A stretch of DNA of 64,000 nucleotides. Origin: Gilliamella sp. wkB171. Its GTDB lineage: Bacteria > Pseudomonadota > Gammaproteobacteria > Enterobacterales > Orbaceae. Below are positions 57,084 to 64,000 of this stretch, piece after piece. The stretch is from the NCBI RefSeq assembly GCF_001693755.1, contig NZ_LYST01000044.1:1-64000 (forward strand), written 5' to 3'. Position 1 is the stretch's first letter; each line of letters begins with the position of its first letter. The notes beneath the pieces are model-generated. The model ran no database searches, was not told the origin of the DNA, and saw only the letters and a program-made list of their open reading frames with translations. A program made the translations under genes and the position numbers.

Positions 57084-57503
57084 TTAACGTTGCTCTCTAA
57101 TCTCATAGGTATAAGACATTTTGGCTGTTTTACCTAACATAATTGAAGCACTGCAATATTTTTCTGAAGCAAGCTTTACCGCTTTTTCAACGCTTTCGTT
57201 GTCAATATTTACGCCGGTAATCACAATATGGAAATTAATTGAGGTGTAAACCTTGGGTGAAGATTCTGCCTGCGTTTTATCAATATCAATCCAAAGATCA
57301 CGCACATCTTTTTTATTATTTTTTAAGATAGCGATAATATCATAAGCCATACAGCCAGCAGCACCGTGCAGTAAAAGTTCCATTGGACGAGCGCCACGAT
57401 TACGACCTCCGTGCTCAATGCCTCCATCCATGACCAATGAGTGGCCACTTGCGGTTTCACCTAAAAAACCAAAATCATCAATCCACTTTAAACGATCTTT
57501 CAT
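57084..57503 (-). CDS. yhfA: OsmC family protein YhfA
   Basis: 139 residues. KWIDDFGFLGETASGHSLVM, ARPMELLLHGAAGCMAYDII and SEKYCSASIMLGKTAKMSYT match E. coli YhfA in register. The two Cys (in AAGC and KYCS) correspond to the OsmC peroxidatic pair. A small thiol-dependent redox or hydroperoxide-handling protein is expected; the YhfA branch has no proven substrate. AGGAG-like sequence precedes the ATG. Confidence 0.92.
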   Translation of the reverse strand: MKDRLKWIDDFGFLGETASGHSLVMDGGIEHGGRNRGARPMELLLHGAAGCMAYDIIAILKNNKKDVRDLWIDIDKTQAESSPKVYTSINFHIVITGVNIDNESVEKAVKLASEKYCSASIMLGKTAKMSYTYEIREQR

Positions 57504-57809
57504 TATTTCACTCCTTTCAATATAAAATTGTCATAATATTTTGTGACTTCTTTTGAATTACTCAATAACATAAGCTTTTTTGATCATTATGTCATCTTTT
57601 AGCGTATTAGTTTGTTATCAAACTGATTTCTAATATTTCATTATTTACTCTTTGATAGATTGCTACTATTCAAATATGTCAGGTAAAATAACCAGCCAAT
57701 GAGAAAAATAATCGACACTGTCGTTAAAATAATTAACCCAGTCATCAATTTATCTAATTAACAAATGGAAAAGTGATTAGTTTTACGTTAATCACTATAA
57801 GGACTTAAA
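57504..57809. other. Intergenic region with a hairpin before tauE
   Basis: 306 bases between divergent yhfA and tauE-like genes. AGTGATTA (57772-57779) pairs with TAATCACT (57789-57796) directly before the AAGGA ribosome-binding site of the tauE-like gene and could affect its translation. A 20-codon frame at about 57700 is too weak to call. Confidence 0.45.
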
Positions 57810-58622
57810 ATGCTTGTTGAATTTGTTATTTTCATCTGTATTGGCGCATTTGCCGGTTTGCTGGCTGGCATGTTTGGTATTGGTGGTGGTGCATTAATCG
57901 TTCCAGCTTTGATTTTTACGCTTGACCATTTCAATTTTGGTAACAACTGGATCAACCATATTGCAGTTGCTTCATCATTAGCAACAATCATTGGTACGAG
58001 TTTATCATCAAGTTGGTTGCAAAATAAAAACCATAATATTCAATGGTCTGTGTTAAAGAAAATGGTATTGGGTTGCATTGTCGGTACAATAATTGGATCG
58101 TATATGACCCCTTATATTCCCGGTATCTATCTTAGGTGGATCTTTATAGCTTTTCTGTTTTACATTGGCGGAAAATTTATTTTTAAGACCAGTAAAGTTA
58201 ATAACAGTCAAACCACTCAAAAAATAAGTACAGGGAATAGTATTTTTTTGCTTGTTGGTGCATTTATTGGTGTTTTTGCGGCATTGGTCGGCGTAGGTGG
58301 TGGTGTATTAGTGGTACCATTCTTGAAAAAATGTGGTATCGATATGCGTAAAGCAATTGGCACATCAGCGGCATTTACTCTGCCAGTTGCAATAGGTGGA
58401 ACAATTGGGTATATCATTGCTGGCTGGAACATTCCAGAACTTCCTCAATACAGCCTTGGATTTGTGTATCTACCCGCTGTATTTTCAATTATGCTAGCCA
58501 GTATACCTATGGCTAAAGTTGGTGTTCAAATAGCACAAAAATTATCAATTAATAAATTAATCAAGTATTTTGGTATTTTTTTATTACTGTTAGCACTAAA
58601 ATTATTGGTATCTTCTCTGTAA
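57810..58622 (+). CDS. TauE/SafE family sulfite/organic anion exporter
   Basis: 270 residues, about eight helices in two related halves. Each half has the family Gly-rich motif: GLLAGMFGIGGGALIVPALI near the start and GVFAALVGVGGGVLVVPFLK near residue 155, followed by AIGTSAAFTLPVA. Members move sulfite, sulfoacetate or related anions. Substrate not predictable. AAGGA before the ATG. Confidence 0.9.
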   Translation: MLVEFVIFICIGAFAGLLAGMFGIGGGALIVPALIFTLDHFNFGNNWINHIAVASSLATIIGTSLSSSWLQNKNHNIQWSVLKKMVLGCIVGTIIGSYMTPYIPGIYLRWIFIAFLFYIGGKFIFKTSKVNNSQTTQKISTGNSIFLLVGAFIGVFAALVGVGGGVLVVPFLKKCGIDMRKAIGTSAAFTLPVAIGGTIGYIIAGWNIPELPQYSLGFVYLPAVFSIMLASIPMAKVGVQIAQKLSINKLIKYFGIFLLLLALKLLVSSL

Positions 58623-58698
58623 TGAGAATATAGCATTTATTAATCGTAACAAATAACGAGGATGGATAAAGATAAGATTAAGTCATTTTTAAAAATAA

Positions 58699-58714
58699 GG
58701 TCGCTAAAGCGACC
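58699..58714. terminator. Terminator between tauE-like gene and mltB
   Basis: GGTCGC (58699-58704), loop TAAA, GCGACC (58709-58714). On the minus strand TTATTTTT follows; on the plus strand ATATTTT. It lies between two converging genes and probably serves both. Confidence 0.7.
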
Positions 58715-58741
58715 ATATTTTAGTAAATCATCTATTCAAGG

Positions 58742-59821
58742 CTATCTTGCCTCTTTAACAGCTAATCCTAATTGCCATACTGCCATCGCATAATGGGTAC
58801 TGTGATTATAACGTGTTATGGCATAAAAGTTAGGTAAACCATACCAAAATTGATAACGATCCCCCATATCCAAACGTAGTAAACTTGCTTCTTTGTAACC
58901 ATCTAAAGAACTTTGTGGTTTCAAACCGGCATTAGCTAAGGTTTCAATTGAATATTTAGTACTAAACCCAGTATCAAGTGATAAAGGCGCTTGACCATTC
59001 GCCATAACTGCTACTTTTTTGTCACGTTTCCAGCCATGAGCTTTAAAATAATTAGCAACACTACCAATCGCATCGACAGGATTCCAAAGATCGGTATGAC
59101 CGTCACGATCAAAATCTACAGCATAATTTCGGAAAGCTGATGGCATAAATTGACCATATCCCATCGCACCTGCAAACGATCCTTTCAAATCAAAGGGATC
59201 GACACCTTCATCACGACACATTAACAAGAAATCTTCCAACTCTTCAGAAAAGTATTGCGCGCGTCTAGGATAATAGAAGGCAAGTGTAGATAAAGCGTCA
59301 ATAATAGTTGTTTTACCCATTACTCGCCCCCAACCAGTCTCAACACCAATAATCCCGACAATAATTTCGGGTGGCACACCATATTCTTGGTAAGCGCGTT
59401 TCAAATCTGATTCATACTTATTCCAAAAATCAACACCTTTAGGTATATTGCTATCAGTGATGAATTTATTTTTATACCGAATCCATGCACCATTTGGTAT
59501 CGTTGATACACCAGTTTTTGGTGCTTGTTTATCCATCAAATTAATCACCCAATCAAGTTTATTTGTTTGAGCAAGTACATTTCGCAATTGTTGGCGATCA
59601 AAACGATATTTATTGACCATTCGATCGATAAATTTTTCTTTAGTAATCTCTAACGGACCGCTATTGGTTAGCGGTTGATTATGTTTTTGTTCTAGGTAAA
59701 CACCGCCTTTAACATTCGTATGTCCTCGATGTTCTTGCATCGGTGTAGGTGAAGATTGCTTGTTACTTGTACAAGCAGCAAGCAATAAAATCATAGAAGC
59801 TACGATAACAATACGTTGCAT
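58742..59821 (-). CDS. mltB: Membrane-bound lytic murein transglycosylase B
   Basis: 359 residues (E. coli MltB 361). Lipoprotein signal with LLAAC (Cys near 17). Catalytic Glu in IIGVETGWGRVMGKTTIIDA, then LAFYYPRRAQYFSEELEDFL, KGSFAGAMGYGQFMPSAFR and DFDRDGHTDLWNPVDAIGSV, which are the MltB signature blocks. It cuts peptidoglycan with formation of 1,6-anhydro-muropeptides, the substrate chain of AmpG and NagZ, both encoded in this window. Confidence 0.95.
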   Translation of the reverse strand: MQRIVIVASMILLLAACTSNKQSSPTPMQEHRGHTNVKGGVYLEQKHNQPLTNSGPLEITKEKFIDRMVNKYRFDRQQLRNVLAQTNKLDWVINLMDKQAPKTGVSTIPNGAWIRYKNKFITDSNIPKGVDFWNKYESDLKRAYQEYGVPPEIIVGIIGVETGWGRVMGKTTIIDALSTLAFYYPRRAQYFSEELEDFLLMCRDEGVDPFDLKGSFAGAMGYGQFMPSAFRNYAVDFDRDGHTDLWNPVDAIGSVANYFKAHGWKRDKKVAVMANGQAPLSLDTGFSTKYSIETLANAGLKPQSSLDGYKEASLLRLDMGDRYQFWYGLPNFYAITRYNHSTHYAMAVWQLGLAVKEAR

Positions 59822-59877
59822 AATTCATCCATATTTTGTTAATTAAAACAATAAGCAATGTCCTAAAATTATTGGCG

Positions 59878-60879
59878 TTACTCAACAATATTAGGACTTG
59901 CTTTTCCTTCTGATATCTGTTGTATATTATTTAAAGTTGTGTCAGATATATTTAATAATGCTTCTTGAGTTAAAAAAGCTTGATGCCCTGTAAAAATCAC
60001 ATTATGGCATGATGATAAACGTCGAAATACGTCATCTAAAATGACATCATTAGATTTATCTTCAAAAAATAGATCTCGTTCGTTTTCGTAAACATCCATA
60101 CCTAGCGCACCGATTTTGGTCTGCTTTAACGCTTCGATTGCAGCAGTTGCATCCAATAAGCCACCACGGCTGGTGTTGATAATCATTACGCCGTTTTTCA
60201 TTTTGTTAAATGAATCTTTATTTAATAAATGATAATTTTCTGGTGACATTGGACAATGCAGCGTGATGACATCTGATTTTGCATAAAGTTCATCTAATTG
60301 AACATACTGAGCACCTAATTCGACAACGATATCATTTGGATAAGGATCATAAGCAAGAATATTCATGCCAAACCCTTTTAAGATGCGAATAACTGCTTGA
60401 CCAATTTTACCCGTACCTATCACCCCTGCGGTGCGGTTGTGCATGTTAAAACCAGTTAAACCTTCCAGTGAAAAATTAGCATCACGGGTACGCTGATAAG
60501 CTTTATGAGTTCGACGATTAAGTGTCATCATTAACGCAACAGCATGCTCGGCAACCGCTTCAGGTGAATAAGCCGGTACTCGCACGACGGTAATACCCAA
60601 TTTTTTAGCTTCAGCTAAATCCACATTATCAAATCCAGCACAACGTAATGCTAATATTTTAATACCATAATGGGCTAATTTTTGTAGAACTTGCTTATCA
60701 ACTTCATCATTAACAAATACACAAACGGCATCAAATCCTTGCGCTGTAACCACTGTTTTATGACTAAGTTTATGTTCATAGTATTCAATCTCAAAGCCAT
60801 ATTTTTTATTAGCAATCTCTAAATGTTCTTTATCATAATGTTTACTGCTAAAAACCGCTATTTTGATTTTACCTTTCAT
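59878..60879 (-). CDS. ldhA: D-lactate dehydrogenase (fermentative)
   Basis: 333 residues. D-isomer 2-hydroxyacid dehydrogenase: LALRCAGFDNVDLAEAK, VPAYSPEAVAEHAVALMMTL, NAD-binding GVIGTGKIGQAVIRILKGFG, VNTSRGGLLD-type block (IINTSRGGLLDATAAIEALK) with catalytic Arg, MDVYENERDLFFEDKS with Glu, and FTGHQAFLTQEAL with the catalytic His. Near-identical in blocks to E. coli LdhA. Reduces pyruvate to D-lactate with NADH, fitting a fermentative gut life style. Monocistronic. Confidence 0.96.
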   Translation of the reverse strand: MKGKIKIAVFSSKHYDKEHLEIANKKYGFEIEYYEHKLSHKTVVTAQGFDAVCVFVNDEVDKQVLQKLAHYGIKILALRCAGFDNVDLAEAKKLGITVVRVPAYSPEAVAEHAVALMMTLNRRTHKAYQRTRDANFSLEGLTGFNMHNRTAGVIGTGKIGQAVIRILKGFGMNILAYDPYPNDIVVELGAQYVQLDELYAKSDVITLHCPMSPENYHLLNKDSFNKMKNGVMIINTSRGGLLDATAAIEALKQTKIGALGMDVYENERDLFFEDKSNDVILDDVFRRLSSCHNVIFTGHQAFLTQEALLNISDTTLNNIQQISEGKASPNIVE

Positions 60880-61133
60880 ACTAATTAACCTCTTTCAAAT
60901 TTATGCAATGAATATCGTGATTATTTGTTTTAAATGTTTTTACTTTAAGTCTGCCCTAAAAGAGTTTAACTCCCTAGATTAAGATTGTTATTAAAATAAG
61001 TCAAAACTGATTAAAATTTTTACTTTTAGTCAATCTAGTCAGAGTAAAACGCTTTTTATTGGCTTTAACAATTATTTGTTATTAATGTGCTATGATATCA
61101 CTTTGCAAAAAAACTAACCATTAATGTTAAATA

Positions 61134-62396
61134 ATGAATAACACGCAAAACACCCTCTTTAAAACCATCTTTACAACTAAAATGCTCATCTGTATTTTTA
61201 CAGGTTTTGCATCTGGTTTGCCATTTTATTTGTTACTACAACTTTTACCTGCGTGGTTAGAAAGCGAAGGAATAAATATTAAAACAATTGGTGCATTTTC
61301 TTTAACACAAATTCCTTATATTTTTAAATTTGTTTGGGCACCTTTTATGGATAATACCTCATTATTCCATTTAGGCAGGCGCCGAGGCTGGATGCTAATG
61401 TCGCAAATGATATTAGTATTATCCATTAGTTTATTAGGTTTTTTATCACCTTCACTCAATATTTGGCTCATTGCCACTCTTTGTTTTATTATCGCGCTGT
61501 TCTCGGCGACGCAAGACATTGCTTTAGATGCATTTAGAAGAGAGATCTTATTTGATAATGAACTGGGTCTAGGAAATAGTATTCACACCAATGCCTATCG
61601 AATTGCAGGACTCGTACCTGGATCATTATCGCTTATATTGTCTAGTTATCTAGCTTGGCACAGTGTTTTTATTATTACTGCGTTATTTATGATTCCAGCT
61701 ATCATCATGACGTTATGGGTCAAAGAACCACTTAACCAACCAGTTAAAAAACATAATCTTGAAGCGATCATCATAAAACCATTTAGTGAATTCATCACTC
61801 GTCAAGGTGTTAAAAATGCAATCATTATTTTAGCCTTCATATTTCTTTATAAATTGGGCGATAGTATGGCAACCTCTTTAGCTACACCTTTTTATTTACA
61901 AATGGGTTATAGTCGATTAGATATTGGTTGGATTGCTAAAAACGCGTCTTTATGGCCGAGTGTTTTCGGTGCATTAATTGGTGGAATATTGATGATCAAA
62001 ATTGGAATTAATCGAGCGCTTTGGGCTTTTGGTTTTGTACAAGTTATTTCCATTTTAGGCTTCGCTTGGTTATCGATTGAAGGACCATTTACAACCATTA
62101 CCGGTTATCAACAAATTATGTTAGCCATTGTTATAGGATTTGAAGCATTAGGGGTGGGTTTAGGATCTGCCGCATTTGTCGCGTTTATCGCTAAAACCAC
62201 TAATCCACTTTATACAGCAACGCAGTTTGCTTTATTTACAAGTATCGCATCAATTCCCAGAACATTGATAAATGCAACGACTGGCGTGATGGTCGAACAT
62301 CTAGGTTGGACAACCTTTTTTGCTTTATGTACGATTTTAGCCTTACCAGGTATGCTATTATTAATTAAAGTTGCACCATGGAATACACAACATTAG
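61134..62396 (+). CDS. ampG: AmpG family muropeptide permease
   Basis: 420 residues, twelve helices, MFS. FTGFASGLPFYLLLQLLPAW, GAFSLTQIPYIFKFVWAPFM, LGRRRGWMLMSQ and FSATQDIALDAFRREILFDN are AmpG signatures. It imports GlcNAc-1,6-anhydro-muropeptides for recycling. Shorter than E. coli AmpG (491) because the two C-terminal extra helices are absent, a common form. Followed 8 bases later by a nitroreductase gene. Confidence 0.93.
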   Translation: MNNTQNTLFKTIFTTKMLICIFTGFASGLPFYLLLQLLPAWLESEGINIKTIGAFSLTQIPYIFKFVWAPFMDNTSLFHLGRRRGWMLMSQMILVLSISLLGFLSPSLNIWLIATLCFIIALFSATQDIALDAFRREILFDNELGLGNSIHTNAYRIAGLVPGSLSLILSSYLAWHSVFIITALFMIPAIIMTLWVKEPLNQPVKKHNLEAIIIKPFSEFITRQGVKNAIIILAFIFLYKLGDSMATSLATPFYLQMGYSRLDIGWIAKNASLWPSVFGALIGGILMIKIGINRALWAFGFVQVISILGFAWLSIEGPFTTITGYQQIMLAIVIGFEALGVGLGSAAFVAFIAKTTNPLYTATQFALFTSIASIPRTLINATTGVMVEHLGWTTFFALCTILALPGMLLLIKVAPWNTQH

Positions 62397-62404
62397 GAGA
62401 GAAT

Positions 62405-63070
62405 ATGGATCAATTAAATCAGGCTTTTGAATTTAGACATGCATGTAAAAAATTCGACATCAATAAAAAAATCAATGATGTCGACATGGAATATATTTTA
62501 GAAGCAGCACGTCAATCTCCATCGTCATTTGGCATGGAGCCTTGGCATTTTGTTGTGGTGAGCAATGATAAAATTAAAATGCAATTACGTGCAATTTGTT
62601 ATGACCAAGAACAAGTAACTAGCTGCTCACATTACGTTGTTGCCCTTTATCGTAAGGCTAATAATTTTACATTACAAAGTGATTATTTGCGTCGAACCAT
62701 TGCTCGAACATTACCGAATCCAGAGGATAAAACCGCTATCGACATTGCTTGCCAATCCTTTATCAATTTTTGTAAACATGGACTCGCTGATGGTTTAACC
62801 CTCAATCACTGGTCAGAAATGCAAATCTATATAGCAAGCGCAAATATGATGACAGCAGCTGCTTTTAAAGGCATCGATTCTTGTGCAATAGGTGGGTTTG
62901 AGAGTGATAAAGTCATCAAAATTTTTGAAAATACGATTCCTCAATTCAGCGGCCAAGTATTTGGTGTTGGACTTTGTATCGCCTTTGGATATCGGGCTGA
63001 TGAACCTAGTTCACCACATATTCGCTGGCCACTTACCGATATGACAACTTATTTACCTAATGACAAATAA
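62405..63070 (+). CDS. Nitroreductase family NAD(P)H-dependent oxidoreductase
   Basis: 221 residues from the ATG at 62405; AGGAGA six bases upstream decides this start over one inside ampG. FEFRHACKKFDINKKINDVD gives the FMN phosphate-binding RH/RxxxKxF start, EAARQSPSSFGMEPWHFVVV is the second FMN block and CAIGGFESDKV the third. Related to NfsB-like and YfkO-like reductases of quinones, nitro compounds or electrophiles. Probably cotranscribed with ampG. Confidence 0.88.
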   Translation: MDQLNQAFEFRHACKKFDINKKINDVDMEYILEAARQSPSSFGMEPWHFVVVSNDKIKMQLRAICYDQEQVTSCSHYVVALYRKANNFTLQSDYLRRTIARTLPNPEDKTAIDIACQSFINFCKHGLADGLTLNHWSEMQIYIASANMMTAAAFKGIDSCAIGGFESDKVIKIFENTIPQFSGQVFGVGLCIAFGYRADEPSSPHIRWPLTDMTTYLPNDK

Positions 63071-63137
63071 GGCAGTAATTACCTTCACTCGTCACTAGGC
63101 GAGATGAAGGATAAGTCAACTAACATTTCACTACCTA

Positions 63138-63323
63138 TTATTTCACTAAATTATATAGCGCTTCTGCATCAGAAGAAGCGCAATCTATTATAAACTCAAT
63201 GCCTGATAAAATATTACCGAGTTGAGGATCATTAACCTGTTGTTGTACCGAATTTAACATTTGTTGTGCCCAACTAATTTTGGAAAGCACTGACTCGACT
63301 TTTTCTATAGTAGTATTATTCAT
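63138..63323 (-). CDS. Small helical protein, unknown function
   Basis: 61 residues. AAGGATATAAG lies directly before the ATG, which supports translation. Sequence is two amphipathic helices (KVESVLSKISWAQQMLNSVQ; LGNILSGIEFIIDCASSDAE) with one Trp and one Cys; no signal peptide. No family recognised. Convergent with the nitroreductase gene. Confidence 0.6.
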   Translation of the reverse strand: MNNTTIEKVESVLSKISWAQQMLNSVQQQVNDPQLGNILSGIEFIIDCASSDAEALYNLVK

Positions 63324-63558
63324 CTTATATCCTTTTAGTTTATACGGGTAATCTAAACAGATAACCGGAATAAAATTATAAAAAACTTAAAAAATTAATT
63401 TTAATCGTTTAAAAAAGCAAATTAAACAAAATATAGTTTTAAAAAAAGAAAATAATTTAAAAAAATTGAAAATATAAAGATAAACTTTGAAAATTACCAT
63501 AATAAAAATTATTGCGATAACCTATTACTGCAATAACCAATTTTTTTCACCACATGGA
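63324..63558. other. Very AT-rich intergenic region before trxB
   Basis: Long A and T runs, no gene. Near 63510-63540 an imperfect direct repeat ATTATTGCGATAACC / ATTACTGCAATAACC occurs about 15 bases apart, shortly before the trxB promoter, and might be a regulator site. Confidence 0.35.
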
Positions 63559-63587
63559 TTGATAATGTTAAACTTATCAGTTATAAA
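63559..63587 (+). promoter_or_regulatory. Putative trxB promoter
   Basis: TTGATA (63559-63564) and TATAAA (63582-63587) with a 17-base spacer, 54 bases before the trxB ATG. Confidence 0.6.
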
Positions 63588-63611
63588 TTGCACAGCTTTG
63601 GTTGCTAATAG

Positions 63612-64000
<389 letters not shown>

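Overview
The window is a stretch of AT-rich gammaproteobacterial chromosome. Gene order resembles Enterobacterales and Pasteurellales (hinT-lpoB-nagZ, rpsF-priB-rpsR-rplI, rsmD-yhhL next to mrcA, a hofMNOPQ-type competence operon). Many proteins are close in sequence to E. coli ones (LdhA, YigL, TyrR, ChaB, YhfA, ArgO). With the low GC content, short gene set, beta-glucoside uptake and a type VI secretion island, the best guess is an Orbaceae insect-gut symbiont such as Gilliamella. This is inference from gene content, not from a marker gene.

Layout. 1-6.4 kb, minus strand: surface-polysaccharide genes (acyltransferase running off the left edge, GT2 glycosyltransferase, dTDP-glucose dehydratase), then a TyrR-like regulator without its ACT domain, nagZ, lpoB and hinT. 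6.5-8.1 kb, plus strand: the rpsF-priB-rpsR-rplI operon with a promoter, an S6:S18-type leader hairpin and a terminator. 8.1-16.3 kb, minus: gamma-glutamyltransferase, then a complete lactose/cellobiose-family PTS operon (6-phospho-beta-glucosidase, IIB, PRD/PTS regulator, IIA, a small membrane protein, IIC). 16.9-19.6 kb: YciI-like protein, ChaB, AcuI-type reductase and a TetR regulator, with a striking pair of palindromes in front of acuI. 20-24.6 kb: a 1.5-kilo-residue autotransporter with about 14 passenger repeats and a Pro-rich linker. 25.2-30.6 kb: biotin carboxylase-BCCP, PxpB-PxpC fusion, PxpA and an NRAMP transporter, i.e. 5-oxoproline metabolism, which fits with ggt nearby.

31.3-41.2 kb is an accessory island ending at tRNA-Gly: an odd RadC-like protein, a VgrG broken by a -1 frameshift, a PD-(D/E)XK nuclease effector (PoNe-like), three tandem DUF1910/DUF1911 (PoNi-like) immunity genes, a two-helix membrane protein, and two gene remnants (zinc-ribbon protein, umuC). 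The most interesting biology is here.

41.4-49.7 kb: yhhL, rsmD, mrcA, a YgfX-like protein, tusA, yigL and a compact competence operon in which HofM and HofN are fused. 49.9-50.4 kb: tRNA-Val, tRNA-Val, tRNA-Lys, followed by a hairpin-rich repeat that carries a copy of the tRNA-Lys 3' end (comparable to the rtT repeat of E. coli tyrT). 50.5-64 kb: two Sel1 proteins, a secreted GH3 glucosidase, a decayed gene, transporters (ArgO, APC, TauE), OsmC-type YhfA, MltB, LdhA, AmpG, a nitroreductase, a small helical protein and the start of trxB at the right edge.

Functional threads: peptidoglycan synthesis and recycling (nagZ, lpoB, mrcA, mltB, ampG), plant beta-glucoside use (PTS operon, GH3), glutathione/5-oxoproline turnover (ggt, pxp cluster), and interbacterial competition (VgrG-effector-immunity island). 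No transposase, integrase gene, rRNA or CRISPR array was seen.
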